A stretch of DNA of 64,000 nt, from NCBI GenBank assembly GCA_000783305.1, contig JROE01000005.1, positions 310,001-374,000 of the forward strand, in the 5' to 3' direction. The notes beneath the pieces are model-generated. The model was given only the letters and a program-made list of their open reading frames with translations. It did not search any database and was not told where the DNA came from. Each line of letters begins with the position of its first letter. The stretch's first letter is position 1. The DNA is from Sphingobacteriaceae bacterium DW12 (GTDB taxonomy: Bacteria > Bacteroidota > Bacteroidia > Sphingobacteriales > Sphingobacteriaceae). Below are positions 8,540 to 17,479 of the stretch, one piece after another. The translations under genes and the position numbers were made by a program.

Positions 8540-8983
8540 ATGAAAGTTGTAGCCTATAACATTAAGCCTGAAGAGAAAGAGATATTGGTCTTGGCCAATA
8601 AAAAGGTGCATGACCTTACCTTGATCTCTAATGGTTTGGACGGTACTACCGTACACTATGCGGTGGGGAAGAAGGCTGTCATTGTATCAGAAGAGGATCT
8701 TTTGGATAAAAGTATCTTGTTTGAACTTAAGAAATTGGGCGTCTGTTATCTCATCACACGCTCAATAGGTGTACAGCATATAGATGCTACAGAAGCCGAA
8801 TCTTTGAACATAAAGATTGCGAACACACCTTACGAAAACCAAACGATCGAAGGCGTAGCTAAGCAAACAATCCGAAACCTGAATTTCTGGGAAAATGGGA
8901 AATGTATAGGCAGGGCATGTTGCTGTTCGAAAGATTGCAGTGAGCGGCTTGATAACGTGAAGCATTACAATAGAAAAAGATAA
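8540..8983 (+). CDS. D-lactate-dehydrogenase-like N-terminal domain protein with Cys-rich tail
   Basis: The start at ATG 8540 is preceded by GAGGAG. A longer frame from 8384 would run back through the terminator and operator boxes, so it is rejected. The product is 147 residues. Residues 1-105 look like the catalytic-domain N-terminal part of D-2-hydroxyacid (D-lactate) dehydrogenases: opening MKVVAYNIKPEE, then KLGVCYLITRSIGVQHID, and NIKIANTPYEN before the hinge. The NAD-binding Rossmann domain (GxGxxG) and the catalytic Arg/Glu/His are absent. The tail is unrelated to LdhA: KCIGRACCCSKDC has five Cys in 12 residues, followed by a basic end. It stops 3 bases before hemN. It could be a remnant, but the intact frame, promoter and tail suggest a working small protein, perhaps metal-binding. 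Function unknown. Confidence 0.65.
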   Translation: MKVVAYNIKPEEKEILVLANKKVHDLTLISNGLDGTTVHYAVGKKAVIVSEEDLLDKSILFELKKLGVCYLITRSIGVQHIDATEAESLNIKIANTPYENQTIEGVAKQTIRNLNFWENGKCIGRACCCSKDCSERLDNVKHYNRKR

Positions 8984-8986
8984 ATT

Positions 8987-10336
8987 ATGGAGGATTTGAT
9001 TTCGAAATATAATGTTGCCGCTCCGCGGTATACGAGCTATCCAACCGTTCCTTTTTGGGAAAATGACAGTTTTGATAGCTCCAATTGGAATCAACGGGTT
9101 AAAAACACGTATGTTGATTCAAAATCTGGAGGAGTCAGTATCTATATCCATCTTCCATTCTGTGAGGACCTGTGTACCTATTGCGGATGTAATACCCGAA
9201 TCACTAAAAATCATAAAGTAGAGGAGCCTTACATAACGGCTGTCTTGAAAGAATGGGAAATGTATGTCCAACTGATGGGAGGAGGTTCTATAAGTATATG
9301 TGAGATACATCTAGGAGGGGGTACACCTACCTTCTTTCAGCCTGATAATTTGGAACGCTTGATAACAGGAATATTGGAGGGACATACACCGACAGCAGAT
9401 GCATCCTTTTCATTTGAAGCTCACCCTGCAAACACGACTTTTCAACATCTTGAAACGCTTTATAATTTGGGATTTCGTAGATTGAGTCTTGGGATTCAGG
9501 ATTTTGACCCGGAGGTGCAGTTTGTCATAAATCGTAGGCAAACGGTTGATGATGTAGCGCAGGTAATGCGTGATGCGAGAGGAATCGGTTACACATCTAT
9601 TAATTTTGATTTGATCTATGGATTGCCGTTGCAGACGATGCAAAGAGTGAGAGATACCATCACTAAGGCTTTGGCAATGGAACCCGATCGTATTTCGTTT
9701 TACAGCTACGCCCATGTGCCTTGGGTCAAACCAGGACAACGCCGATTTACGGAAATGGACCTTCCTCAAGGACAGGAGAAATTGAATCTCTATCAGTTAG
9801 GAAAGCAGTTGATTGGTGAGGCTGGATATGAAGACGTAGGGATGGATCATTTTGCAAGACAGGGCGATGAATTGTTTCGGGCCTTGGAAGCTGGGCGTTT
9901 GCATCGTAACTTTATGGGATATGCTGATCGCTACACACCCTTGATGATTGGTCTAGGTGTATCATCTATCAGTGATGCATGGAGTGCATTTGCACAAAAT
10001 GTGAAGACAGTAGAAGAATACCATCGGTTGATTGAAGCTGACGTGCTCCCAGTAGCGAAGGGGCACTTGTTGAATGATGAAGACCTTCTGTTGAGAAGAT
10101 ATATTTTAGATGTGATGTGCAAAGGAAAGACGATGCTTGCGATTGATTCGACACTGACTCCGCGTATCCAGAAGCGATTGATGCCTATGATTGCAGACGG
10201 CCTTGTCACATACTCAGGGACAGATGTAAGGATTACGGAAATGGGGAAATCTTTTCTGAGAAATATTTGCATGGCTTTTGATGAACGTCTTTATCAAGCC
10301 AAGAACAATGAGCAGCTGTTTAGCCAAGCGATATAG
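8987..10336 (+). CDS. hemN: Oxygen-independent coproporphyrinogen III oxidase HemN
   Basis: A radical SAM enzyme that decarboxylates coproporphyrinogen III to protoporphyrinogen IX without O2, in cytoplasmic haem synthesis. At 449 residues it is close to E. coli HemN (457). Features: N-terminal APRYTSYPT; cluster motif with C59, C63, C66 and C68 (CEDLCTYCGC); SAM motif GGGTPTF (110-116); SFEAHP; and RLSLGIQDFD. The CGC ending and the full C-terminal domain favour true HemN over HemW. It starts 3 bases after the Cys-tailed protein, so the two are one unit. It is followed 79 bases later by ccoI. hemN next to ccoI and FNR-like sites is the usual low-oxygen arrangement. Confidence 0.95.
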   Translation: MEDLISKYNVAAPRYTSYPTVPFWENDSFDSSNWNQRVKNTYVDSKSGGVSIYIHLPFCEDLCTYCGCNTRITKNHKVEEPYITAVLKEWEMYVQLMGGGSISICEIHLGGGTPTFFQPDNLERLITGILEGHTPTADASFSFEAHPANTTFQHLETLYNLGFRRLSLGIQDFDPEVQFVINRRQTVDDVAQVMRDARGIGYTSINFDLIYGLPLQTMQRVRDTITKALAMEPDRISFYSYAHVPWVKPGQRRFTEMDLPQGQEKLNLYQLGKQLIGEAGYEDVGMDHFARQGDELFRALEAGRLHRNFMGYADRYTPLMIGLGVSSISDAWSAFAQNVKTVEEYHRLIEADVLPVAKGHLLNDEDLLLRRYILDVMCKGKTMLAIDSTLTPRIQKRLMPMIADGLVTYSGTDVRITEMGKSFLRNICMAFDERLYQAKNNEQLFSQAI

Positions 10337-10415
10337 AAAATAAGTGCGTAAAAGAATAGTGAAACCAATAAATCGATAGAAGAAGGGTGTTTATAGGCTC
10401 TAAATATTTATACAG

Positions 10416-12812
10416 ATGAATGATAGCAGTAATCCAACCTTAGAAAGTGCGAAGTGTTATCACTGTGGGGATGCAATAAGCAGTGGACATTATGAACTCG
10501 ATGATCATCCGTTCTGCTGTTTGGGATGCCAGACGGTCTATCAGATCTTGCACGATAATGATATGGGGAGCTATTACCAATATAACCTGCATCCGGGAAA
10601 GGCTAATCGGACCAAAAGAGCTGACCTGAGTTATCTTGATGAAGATGCGATTGCGGCCAAACTATTGGACTATAAGGACGACGAACGTTCGATTATTACG
10701 TTCTATATTCCTGTGATTCATTGCAGCTCGTGCATCTGGTTGTTGGAGCATCTTTATAAATTGAATCCAGGGATCCTATCTTCTCAAGTGGATTTTATGA
10801 AACGACAAGCGACGCTCCGATTTAAGCATGCGGATATCTCGCTAAGAGAGGTAGTAGAGCTTTTGACAGATATTGGTTACGAACCTAAAATCACATTACA
10901 GGATGTAGTCAAGCAGGGACAGAAATTTGAACAGGGCAGTTTGGTCCGCAAAATTGCTGTAGCTGGATTTTGCTTCGGAAACTCCATGATGCTGAGTTTT
11001 CCCGATTATTTTGGAATGGCCAGTTTCGAAAAAGAATATGCAGCCTTTTTTGGATATGTTAACTTGGCCTTTGCCGTTCCGGTTTTGGTATACAGCGCTT
11101 CGGATTATTTTAAATCGGCATGGTTGAGTCTTAGGCAGAAGAGGATGAATCTAGATGTGCCCTTAGCATTGGGGATATTCATTTTGTTTGTCCGAACAGC
11201 ATGGGAAGTGTTGAGCGGCACAGGAGCTGGATTTGCAGATACGCTTTGCAGTTTGGTCTTTTTTATCCTTATTGGTAAGTGGGTGCAACAACGTACATAT
11301 TATCACCTTTCATTTGAAAGAGATTATCGCTCGTATTTTCCTGTAGCGGTGACGGTCCTGACGGAGAAAGGGGACAGGGCGACTCCGATTGCGGATATTC
11401 AAGTCGGTGATCGCATCTTGGTACGAAATAATGAGATTATTCCAGCAGACGCCATCTTATTGAAGGGACAGGCATCAGTGGACTTTAGCTTTGTAACAGG
11501 TGAATCCCACCCCATCAATAAAGTGTTGGGGGAGGTAATCTATGCAGGGGGGCGACAGCTGGCCGAGGCCATAGAGCTGGAAGTGGTGAAGCCGGTGTCC
11601 CAAAGCTACCTAACCAAACTATGGAACAATGAAAGCTTTAAGGCTCAGGACAAACAATTTGACACCTTTGTTGGGTTCATCAGCAAATACTTTACGATAG
11701 GTCTTTTGATGATTGCATTTACCGCTACCGTCATTTGGCTGTTCCATCAGGATGCAAATCGGGCGTGGGGAGCCTTTACAGCTGTATTGATCATTGCTTG
11801 TCCCTGTGCTTTGGCGCTAAGCTCCCCATTTACACTTTCTGCGGCACTGAGTATCTTGGATAAGAATAAGTTTTATGTAAAGAATACGGGTGCTATAGAG
11901 CAAATGGCAGCTATAGATACGATTGTATTTGATAAAACAGGGACTATATCCTCACCCACCCAGTCATCCGTTTACTTTGAGGGTGATTTGGATGAAGACG
12001 AATTGCTCATGGTATCATCTGTTTGTAGGAATTCAAGTCATCCCCTAAGTCGAGAAATAGTGAAATGGATTGCCGCTCCTAAACATTTGACATTGGATAG
12101 TTATCAAGAGATCGTAGGGGGGGGAATAGTTGCAACAGTGCATGAGCAGGAAATCAAAATCGGAAGCTCTTCATTTGTAGGAACCGCACATAATGACGAG
12201 AGCGGTTCGGTAGTGTATATTTGTATAGACGATAAAATAAAAGGCCGATTTACACTTGAACAGTCTTGGAGACCCCGACTCGCGACAGTCATTAACAGTC
12301 TCCAATCCGAATATGAACTGCATTTGGTTTCCGGCGATAATGATAGGCGGACAGATGCACTGAAATTGATTTTTCCATCAAATACGACCTTGTTGTTCAA
12401 CCAAAGTCCAGTTGACAAATTGCAAGCGATAGAGTCTTGGCAGGATAAAGGCCGAACGGTATGTATGTTAGGAGATGGGTTGAATGATGCAGGTGCTTTA
12501 AAGCGAGCTGATTTGGGGATAGCGATAAGCGATGATATCAACAACTTCTCACCAGGTTGCGATGCGATTTTGGATGGGGAGGGTTTTGATAAGCTTCCTG
12601 TATTTTTTGCCTTTGCAAAGGATGCAGTCAAAGTCATACATATGAGCTTCCTGATATCCATTGCTTATAATGTAATCGGCTTGAGTTGGGCGGTACAAGG
12701 GACGATGTCGCCCCTATTTGCGGCTATCTTGATGCCTATTAGTACCGTTACTATCATATCGTTTACCAGCTTGATGACGCGCTTTTATGCGAAAGGAAAA
12801 AATCTAATCTAA
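10416..12812 (+). CDS. ccoI: Copper-transporting P1B-type ATPase CcoI/FixI
   Basis: An inner-membrane Cu pump that supports metallation of cbb3 oxidase. It has 798 residues. The N-terminal Cys-rich metal-binding region (C14, C17, C34, C35, C38) is followed by an HMA-like domain with CSSC (C103, C106), typical of FixI/CcoI rather than CopA. Other features: six to eight membrane helices; TGES (361-364); CPC ion-path motif (462-464); phosphorylated D506 in DKTGT; SHPL (541-544); and GDGLNDA (686-692). It lies between hemN and ccoS. The structural genes ccoNOP are absent from the window. Confidence 0.94.
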   Translation: MNDSSNPTLESAKCYHCGDAISSGHYELDDHPFCCLGCQTVYQILHDNDMGSYYQYNLHPGKANRTKRADLSYLDEDAIAAKLLDYKDDERSIITFYIPVIHCSSCIWLLEHLYKLNPGILSSQVDFMKRQATLRFKHADISLREVVELLTDIGYEPKITLQDVVKQGQKFEQGSLVRKIAVAGFCFGNSMMLSFPDYFGMASFEKEYAAFFGYVNLAFAVPVLVYSASDYFKSAWLSLRQKRMNLDVPLALGIFILFVRTAWEVLSGTGAGFADTLCSLVFFILIGKWVQQRTYYHLSFERDYRSYFPVAVTVLTEKGDRATPIADIQVGDRILVRNNEIIPADAILLKGQASVDFSFVTGESHPINKVLGEVIYAGGRQLAEAIELEVVKPVSQSYLTKLWNNESFKAQDKQFDTFVGFISKYFTIGLLMIAFTATVIWLFHQDANRAWGAFTAVLIIACPCALALSSPFTLSAALSILDKNKFYVKNTGAIEQMAAIDTIVFDKTGTISSPTQSSVYFEGDLDEDELLMVSSVCRNSSHPLSREIVKWIAAPKHLTLDSYQEIVGGGIVATVHEQEIKIGSSSFVGTAHNDESGSVVYICIDDKIKGRFTLEQSWRPRLATVINSLQSEYELHLVSGDNDRRTDALKLIFPSNTTLLFNQSPVDKLQAIESWQDKGRTVCMLGDGLNDAGALKRADLGIAISDDINNFSPGCDAILDGEGFDKLPVFFAFAKDAVKVIHMSFLISIAYNVIGLSWAVQGTMSPLFAAILMPISTVTIISFTSLMTRFYAKGKNLI

Positions 12813-12955
12813 GAGTCTGTTTATATTTAGATTATAGAATGTTTGAAATAAATAGGCTCATGGCAACATGATGCGACAGATATTGTGTTTTTAATTTCTA
12901 TATTTATGATTCCTCATTTTATTGGATGAGGGGGGCGTTACAATATATTTTTGAT

Positions 12956-13126
12956 ATGACGATTATCTTCTTTTTGATTGGCTGTAGTATTTTCGTTGCC
13001 TTAGTTTTTTTAGGGGCGTTTTTTTGGTCTCATAAATCGGGACAAAATGACGATACATATACACCTTCCGTACGTATTCTCTTCGATGACGAGGTTAAAG
13101 AATCATCGGATAAACGCCAGAAATGA
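12956..13126 (+). CDS. ccoS: cbb3-type cytochrome oxidase assembly protein CcoS
   Basis: A 56-residue protein with one N-terminal membrane helix followed by the CcoS signature: FFWSHKSGQNDD, then TPSVRILFDDE. CcoS is needed for haem/Cu cofactor insertion into cbb3 oxidase. The ATG at 12956 gives the normal CcoS length. An upstream in-frame ATG at 12926 would add ten residues (MRGALQYIFD) not expected in the family. It follows ccoI by 143 bases. The next gene is unrelated, so the usual ccoNOPGH continuation is missing. Confidence 0.88.
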   Translation: MTIIFFLIGCSIFVALVFLGAFFWSHKSGQNDDTYTPSVRILFDDEVKESSDKRQK

Positions 13127-13280
13127 TAGGCTATAATTCCGTTAGACGCTGCTTTGATCTAAGCGTCTGCGACGATATATCCCCCCCAGCACTGATCGAT
13201 TACCGTACCGGTGCGTTATACGTTTTGATGAAAAGTAACGAGTCAATTGTATTTTGAACCATAAACCTAATAGACACAAA

Positions 13281-13991
13281 ATGAAACTATGGCAAATAGC
13301 CACTTGGATATTGATTTATCATCTGGCATCTTTATCTCAACTACAGGCACAAACGACACTATCATTTGGAACCGAAGTCCCGCTGAGTACCCTAACGGGA
13401 AATACGAAGACCAAGGAAAAAGCAATAAATTGGATAGATGTCAATACCAGTCCTGATACTTGGTACAAGCAAAAGGATCTGTTGTTCTGTAAAGGATTGC
13501 CTATTGGGGTGATGCGGTCTGAAAAGATGTATGAAAACTTTATACTGCACGTAGAGTGGCGACATATGGAAGCGGGCGGCAATTCAGGCGTATTTGTCTG
13601 GTGCGATGCGGTACCTCAAGAAGGGTCCCGTCTACCTGCGGGAGTTGAAGTGCAAATGCTCGAGTTGGATTGGGTGAACCAAAATTTCCAAAACGGCGTG
13701 CCTGCGCCTATAGCTTATGTACATGGTGAGCTGTTTGGAGCGGGAGGGGTGAAGACCATTCCTGATAATCCAAGAGGTGAACGTAGCAAATCTATCGAAA
13801 ACCGAGCAAAGGGTAAGGGCGAGTGGAATACATATGAAGTTGTCTGTGTAGACGGCACCGTCAAGCTTTCGGTAAATGGAAAGTTTGTGAATGGTATTAG
13901 GCAATCCTCTTCGCGTAAAGGCTATCTTTGTCTAGAATCTGAGGGTGCGGAGATACATTTTCGAAATCTGAAGATTATTGAGCTCCCTTAG
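13281..13991 (+). CDS. Secreted DUF1080 (3-keto-disaccharide hydrolase-like) protein
   Basis: A 236-residue protein with a signal peptide ([24 protein letters not shown]). The mature part is a concanavalin-like beta-sandwich of the DUF1080 type: [22 protein letters not shown], with GVEVQMLE, and later [22 protein letters not shown] and [12 protein letters not shown]. Members are periplasmic or surface proteins; some cleave 3-keto-glycosides. The ATG at 13281 places the signal peptide correctly; an in-frame TTG at 13254 is less likely. Its TAG overlaps the TAA of the opposing NUDIX gene by two bases. The gap before it (13127-13280) holds a 7-bp stem at 13142-13167 without a T-run. Confidence 0.82.
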   Translation: MKLWQIATWILIYHLASLSQLQAQTTLSFGTEVPLSTLTGNTKTKEKAINWIDVNTSPDTWYKQKDLLFCKGLPIGVMRSEKMYENFILHVEWRHMEAGGNSGVFVWCDAVPQEGSRLPAGVEVQMLELDWVNQNFQNGVPAPIAYVHGELFGAGGVKTIPDNPRGERSKSIENRAKGKGEWNTYEVVCVDGTVKLSVNGKFVNGIRQSSSRKGYLCLESEGAEIHFRNLKIIELP

Positions 13992-14395
13992 TAGAGGATT
14001 TGTCTATCTGCTTTTAATTGTTGGAACAATTTGATGACACCTGGTACTTGTATGGGTTCTTGAATATAAGATTCAAAATTGAAATAAGCGATTTTTTCGA
14101 TTTCAAGACTTGGGGTAGGTTGTATTGGACGTCTGTAGAGGAAGCAGTCCTGTTCCATCATTAATTGATCTTCTCCATAAGCTAAGGCTTGGATATGGCG
14201 ATAAAAGTCGATGTGTTCGGGAATCAGGGTTACCTTTAGTTCTTCTTGGATTTCTCTTATGAGCGCTTGTAGTGCTGTCTCCCCCGAGTCGACTTTTCCT
14301 CCTGGTAGATACCAAGCCTGTTTATTCTTGCTGTATGCCAATAATAAGTTGTCATCTTGGATGACAACCAGTCCTGCGGTGTATAGTTTGTTCAT
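13988..14395 (-). CDS. NUDIX hydrolase
   Basis: A 135-residue cytoplasmic pyrophosphohydrolase of the MutT/NUDIX type. The NUDIX box is complete: [22 protein letters not shown] fits G-x5-E-x7-R-E-x2-E-E. The start [22 protein letters not shown] is typical. No flanking domain reveals the substrate. It converges on the DUF1080 gene, and the two stop codons overlap. Confidence 0.88.
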   Translation of the reverse strand: MNKLYTAGLVVIQDDNLLLAYSKNKQAWYLPGGKVDSGETALQALIREIQEELKVTLIPEHIDFYRHIQALAYGEDQLMMEQDCFLYRRPIQPTPSLEIEKIAYFNFESYIQEPIQVPGVIKLFQQLKADRQILY

Positions 14396-14571
14396 CTTGT
14401 AAAATTTACGGTTTAAAAATAGCCATATTTATGCACTAAATATATTTGGTCATCACAATTTCGTAAATAGTAGAGGCTTCCTCATGTTTGCGCTATTGAT
14501 GTCGGATATTTGGAAGTCTATTTGAAGATGTACTGTATATTAGCTAAGTTTAAGTAAATCAAATAGAAGAA

Positions 14572-15147
14572 ATGATGTCTTATCTTGAAAGTGTCCGAAA
14601 ACAATTTGAATATTATAAAAATTTAGGAGATTGTACATTCCAACAACTCACGGATGAGCAGCTTTTTTGGAAGTTTAATGCCGAGAGTAACAGTATCGCG
14701 ATGTTGATTAATCATCTGGCCGGAAATATGCGCTCGCGGTGGACAAATTTTTTACATAGTGATGGAGAAAAAGAATGGCGGAATCGAGATGCAGAATTCG
14801 CAGAAAGTGGGTTGAAAACGCGGAAAGAGCTGATGAAATATTGGACTTCGGGTTGGCAATGTCTGTTTGATGCCTTGGCAAGTGTCGGATCGGAAGATCT
14901 GGGACGCATCGTGTTCATTCGCAATCAAGGGCACACTGTTATGGAGGCGATCAATCGACAATTGGCGCATTATCCTTATCATATTGGCCAAATCGTGATG
15001 ATTGGTAAGATGATGTGCAATACCGAATGGGAAAGTCTTTCCATCCCAAGAGGCAGTTCAAATGAATATAATCGTGTAAAGTTTTCGAACGAGAAGCATA
15101 TCGAACACTTTACGGATGAAATATTGAAATCAAAAAAAGCGCCCTAG
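14572..15147 (+). CDS. DUF1572 / DinB-like four-helix protein
   Basis: A 191-residue protein matching the DUF1572 type of the DinB/YfiT metalloenzyme superfamily. It has helical segments with the expected metal-binding His set: H48 (INHLAGN), H133 and H137 (LAHYPYHIGQI). These enzymes are cytoplasmic and bind a divalent metal; some are thiol transferases, but most have no known substrate. The start could be ATG 14572 or 14575. Nothing nearby suggests a role. Family call good, function unknown. Confidence 0.8.
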   Translation: MMSYLESVRKQFEYYKNLGDCTFQQLTDEQLFWKFNAESNSIAMLINHLAGNMRSRWTNFLHSDGEKEWRNRDAEFAESGLKTRKELMKYWTSGWQCLFDALASVGSEDLGRIVFIRNQGHTVMEAINRQLAHYPYHIGQIVMIGKMMCNTEWESLSIPRGSSNEYNRVKFSNEKHIEHFTDEILKSKKAP

Positions 15148-15253
15148 GGATTTCTTTTGGTGTGGTTGTTGCTTAGCTATCATAAAATAGATGGAAGTCT
15201 TGGATACTCTTGCCTGTGTCGGGAAACTTTCGTCAACAACTAAGGAGATAACG

Positions 15254-15454
15254 ATGAAGAAATCTGTTTTGTATATATTGGCATTTTTATTGACTATTGG
15301 CATGACAATGTCCTGTAGTTCATATCACCATAGTCACGGAAGAGGAAATAAGGGAATGCCACCAGGACAAGCTAAAAAGGTCTATGGTAAAAAATCTGCT
15401 CGTGAATTTGCACCTGGCCAGCAGAAGAATAAGAGCAAGAAGCATCATAAATAG
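15254..15454 (+). CDS. Small lipoprotein with PPGQAKK/APGQ motifs
   Basis: A 66-residue lipoprotein with signal MKKSVLYILAFLLTIGMTMSC, the modified Cys at 21. The mature peptide is basic and His/Gly/Lys-rich, with two related motifs, MPPGQAKKVYG and FAPGQQKNK. Proteins of this form in Sphingobacteriaceae are often labelled 'quinol oxidase subunit 4', a label with no sequence support. The start at ATG 15254 follows AAGGAGA; in-frame ATG 15191 would put 21 residues before the signal peptide and is rejected. Function unknown. Confidence 0.75.
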   Translation: MKKSVLYILAFLLTIGMTMSCSSYHHSHGRGNKGMPPGQAKKVYGKKSAREFAPGQQKNKSKKHHK

Positions 15455-15505
15455 AGTGGTTAGAGCTATTAAAGGGTGTCATGATCTATAACCATGGTCC
15501 CTACG

Positions 15506-15919
15506 TTATGATTTACTAGGGAGCGAGTTTGCTAATTCAAACTGCTTCAGCCATCGGTTCAAGACGGCTGCCTCTTCATATTTTTCTTCTTCAGCGAAAG
15601 CAAACATCAGCTGCTCGATGTTGTCAAGCATGAGTGTATGCTCTGGAAAATGTCCATGTAGATCCCGATAGTCGGAGATGATATCAATGAGGTAGATATG
15701 GATATCGTACTCGAGATATTTTTGATGATGGTTATTAGATTCCTTTATCCACGACTTTTCTTTTCTAAAACCCGACTTGATGTGGTCAAGGCAGGCATTT
15801 TCATATCGACTTCTGAAAAGTAGCAGTTCTTCCCTAAGCTTCTCCCTTGTCGACTGTAGAGCGTCATAAACGTTATTTAGCCGTTGCTGAATTTCCGTTT
15901 CTTTTGATACAATAGGCAT
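15506..15919 (-). CDS. Hypothetical helical protein with UVR-like C-terminal segment
   Basis: A 137-residue, mostly helical, charged protein with no signal peptide. The C-terminal segment FAEEEKYEEAAVLNRWLKQFE resembles a UVR motif (as in UvrB, UvrC, McsA, ClpC), which forms a helical hairpin for protein contact. The rest (REKLREELLLFRSRYENACLDHIKSG) is not recognised. It stands alone. Function unknown; the UVR resemblance is by eye. Confidence 0.6.
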   Translation of the reverse strand: MPIVSKETEIQQRLNNVYDALQSTREKLREELLLFRSRYENACLDHIKSGFRKEKSWIKESNNHHQKYLEYDIHIYLIDIISDYRDLHGHFPEHTLMLDNIEQLMFAFAEEEKYEEAAVLNRWLKQFELANSLPSKS

Positions 15920-16137
15920 AGTACAAGGATTATTATGGTTACCAATGTGTTTATTGCAGATGCTATGTAGTTAATAATAACCTGTTTATCTATTAATTGT
16001 TTGTAACAATTTAAAAAAAACAAATCGGAGACAGCTATTTAGGATGAGCTTTTGAAGTAGCAATCCACATCGGTGTAAGGAATGTTAAATATTCGTTAAA
16101 AATTCCAAAATATTTTGAATGATATGGTTGTCATGCT

Positions 16138-16145
16138 TATCTTTG
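16138..16145 (+). promoter_or_regulatory. Orphan Bacteroidota promoter
   Basis: TATCTTTG with TTTG at 16114-16117 upstream (spacing 20) matches the consensus well. No coding frame follows on the plus strand before the next hairpin. Confidence 0.55.
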
Positions 16146-16149
16146 TCGT

Positions 16150-16213
16150 TCATAATTTAGGTTAATAATTGGTTAGTGAAGGTCTTCAATCTCCCCGGTT
16201 GAAGACCTTTCTT
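16150..16213 (+). ncRNA. Candidate small RNA, about 64 nt
   Basis: Between two minus-strand genes, a plus-strand promoter (16114-16145) is followed after about 30 bases by a 9-bp stem (GGTCTTCAA 16181-16189, TTGAAGACC 16199-16207) and a T-rich tail (TTTCTT). No ATG-initiated frame of useful length lies between. The arrangement is that of a short independent transcript. It matches no RNA family I recognise. Confidence 0.4.
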
Positions 16214-16278
16214 GTATACTGATATTGATTTGAATTAATATTATAATATTAACCCAGCCAATTTAATGAGCCGAGTGA

Positions 16279-16671
16279 TTATCGTTCGTATAGCTCGATA
16301 GGTAGCTGATCGGGATCATTAAAAAAAACAAATCTTTTTTCAGTGAGTTCATCCACCCTGATAGGTCCATGGGCTACTTGGTAGCGATCCAACTTTTGAA
16401 TTTCATGTTCTATATCCTCCACCAGAAACGATAGGTGCCGAAGACCGCGAGCCTCTGGATTGGTCACACGCTCAGGGGGGATCGGGAAGGAGAACAATTC
16501 TATTACATATAGACCATTGATAGCGAGGTCCAATTTGTAGGATTGCCGCTCGGCTCGATAAGTTTCCTGTATGATTTCGAGCCCAAGTATAGTGGTGTAG
16601 AAATGCTTAGAGATAGCGTAGTCACTGCAAATAATGGCCACATGATGTAATTTGGATAATGTTAAACTCAT
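16279..16671 (-). CDS. VOC-family protein (YaeR/GloA2-like)
   Basis: A 130-residue vicinal-oxygen-chelate protein. It starts LSKLHHVAIICSDYAISKHFYTTILGLE, the standard beta-alpha-beta start with a metal-ligand His (HHVA). It continues RHLSFLVEDIE and ends FFNDPDQLPIELYE, where the Glu is a likely second ligand. This is the pattern of the YaeR/SMU1112-like group, near glyoxalase I but of unproven activity. It begins 9 bases after a secreted hypothetical protein and is in its operon. Confidence 0.85.
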   Translation of the reverse strand: MSLTLSKLHHVAIICSDYAISKHFYTTILGLEIIQETYRAERQSYKLDLAINGLYVIELFSFPIPPERVTNPEARGLRHLSFLVEDIEHEIQKLDRYQVAHGPIRVDELTEKRFVFFNDPDQLPIELYER

Positions 16672-16680
16672 AATGATGGA

Positions 16681-17415
16681 TTAGGGTTCGTCACAATATA
16701 TAGTGGTGACCTTTATAAATAGACTTTGGTAGGTGTCCATAAATTGAGGTTCATACTTGGGTCTTGGAATACTACTATTTACACAGTTCCACCAACCGTA
16801 GGTAACGACATATGCAAAGGCTTTCTCATATTTATCGGGAGAGGCCAAGTTTTCCTGGTACTGCTTATAAAGTAATTGTGGGGCAGCATTTTTTTTCATT
16901 TGATCTAAAGTCAGTTGCTTGTAAGCTTCGAGCAGCGCTTCCCCTCCTTTGGATAAGGGAATGGCGTAGCGCGTATTGCAGCAATCTGATGTCTTATATT
17001 GGAGTATGGATGCGGAGTTAAGATAAGCCTTTAATATAGTAGACTTGGCTTTATATTCTTCATCTAGGGAGAGGATAAGCGAATCCCGAAACAAGGTGAA
17101 TATAGGTTTGTCAATAACCTTGAAGCTCCTTAATACGTTTCTTTTCTTGGCGTAATCATCCGCTAACTGAGTGAGTAGCTGTTTGGTGTTGTCTGGATTA
17201 TCTTTGTGTGGACTGCCGTATCCCAACAACCAACTATCACCATAATATAAGGAGTGGGTATCTTTTAGCTGCTGCTCGTTATAAAGACGAGGATTGTATA
17301 TTCCTTCGTAGTCGCACACCTCATCGGTGAAGCGATATTTTTTTTGTTGGGCGGTCACCATCGATACGGAAACCAGCAACGTATAGAATAGGGATAAAAA
17401 CAGTTTTTTCGTCAT
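16681..17415 (-). CDS. Secreted hypothetical protein
   Basis: A 244-residue protein with a cleavable signal peptide (MTKKLFLSLFYTLLVSVSMVTAQ). The mature part is helical, has several Tyr/Trp residues, a CC pair (SDCCNTRY) and a C-terminal Cys. It resembles the DUF4919-type helical periplasmic proteins of Bacteroidota, but I am not sure. It is the first gene of a two-gene unit with the VOC protein. Function unknown. Confidence 0.7.
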   Translation of the reverse strand: MTKKLFLSLFYTLLVSVSMVTAQQKKYRFTDEVCDYEGIYNPRLYNEQQLKDTHSLYYGDSWLLGYGSPHKDNPDNTKQLLTQLADDYAKKRNVLRSFKVIDKPIFTLFRDSLILSLDEEYKAKSTILKAYLNSASILQYKTSDCCNTRYAIPLSKGGEALLEAYKQLTLDQMKKNAAPQLLYKQYQENLASPDKYEKAFAYVVTYGWWNCVNSSIPRPKYEPQFMDTYQSLFIKVTTIYCDEP

Positions 17416-17479
17416 ATGGCGCTGTGTTTGTCTTTTTAAAGCTAATCAATTTTGCTATTTTCACACAAAAGTATTTTTT

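Noticed and set aside
12926..12955. Ten-residue extension of CcoS
   Set aside because: CcoS begins at the membrane helix; the extra residues are not expected, and the ATG at 12956 gives the family length.
13142..13167. 7-bp stem between ccoS and the DUF1080 gene
   Set aside because: Loop of 12 bases and no T-run, so a terminator cannot be supported.
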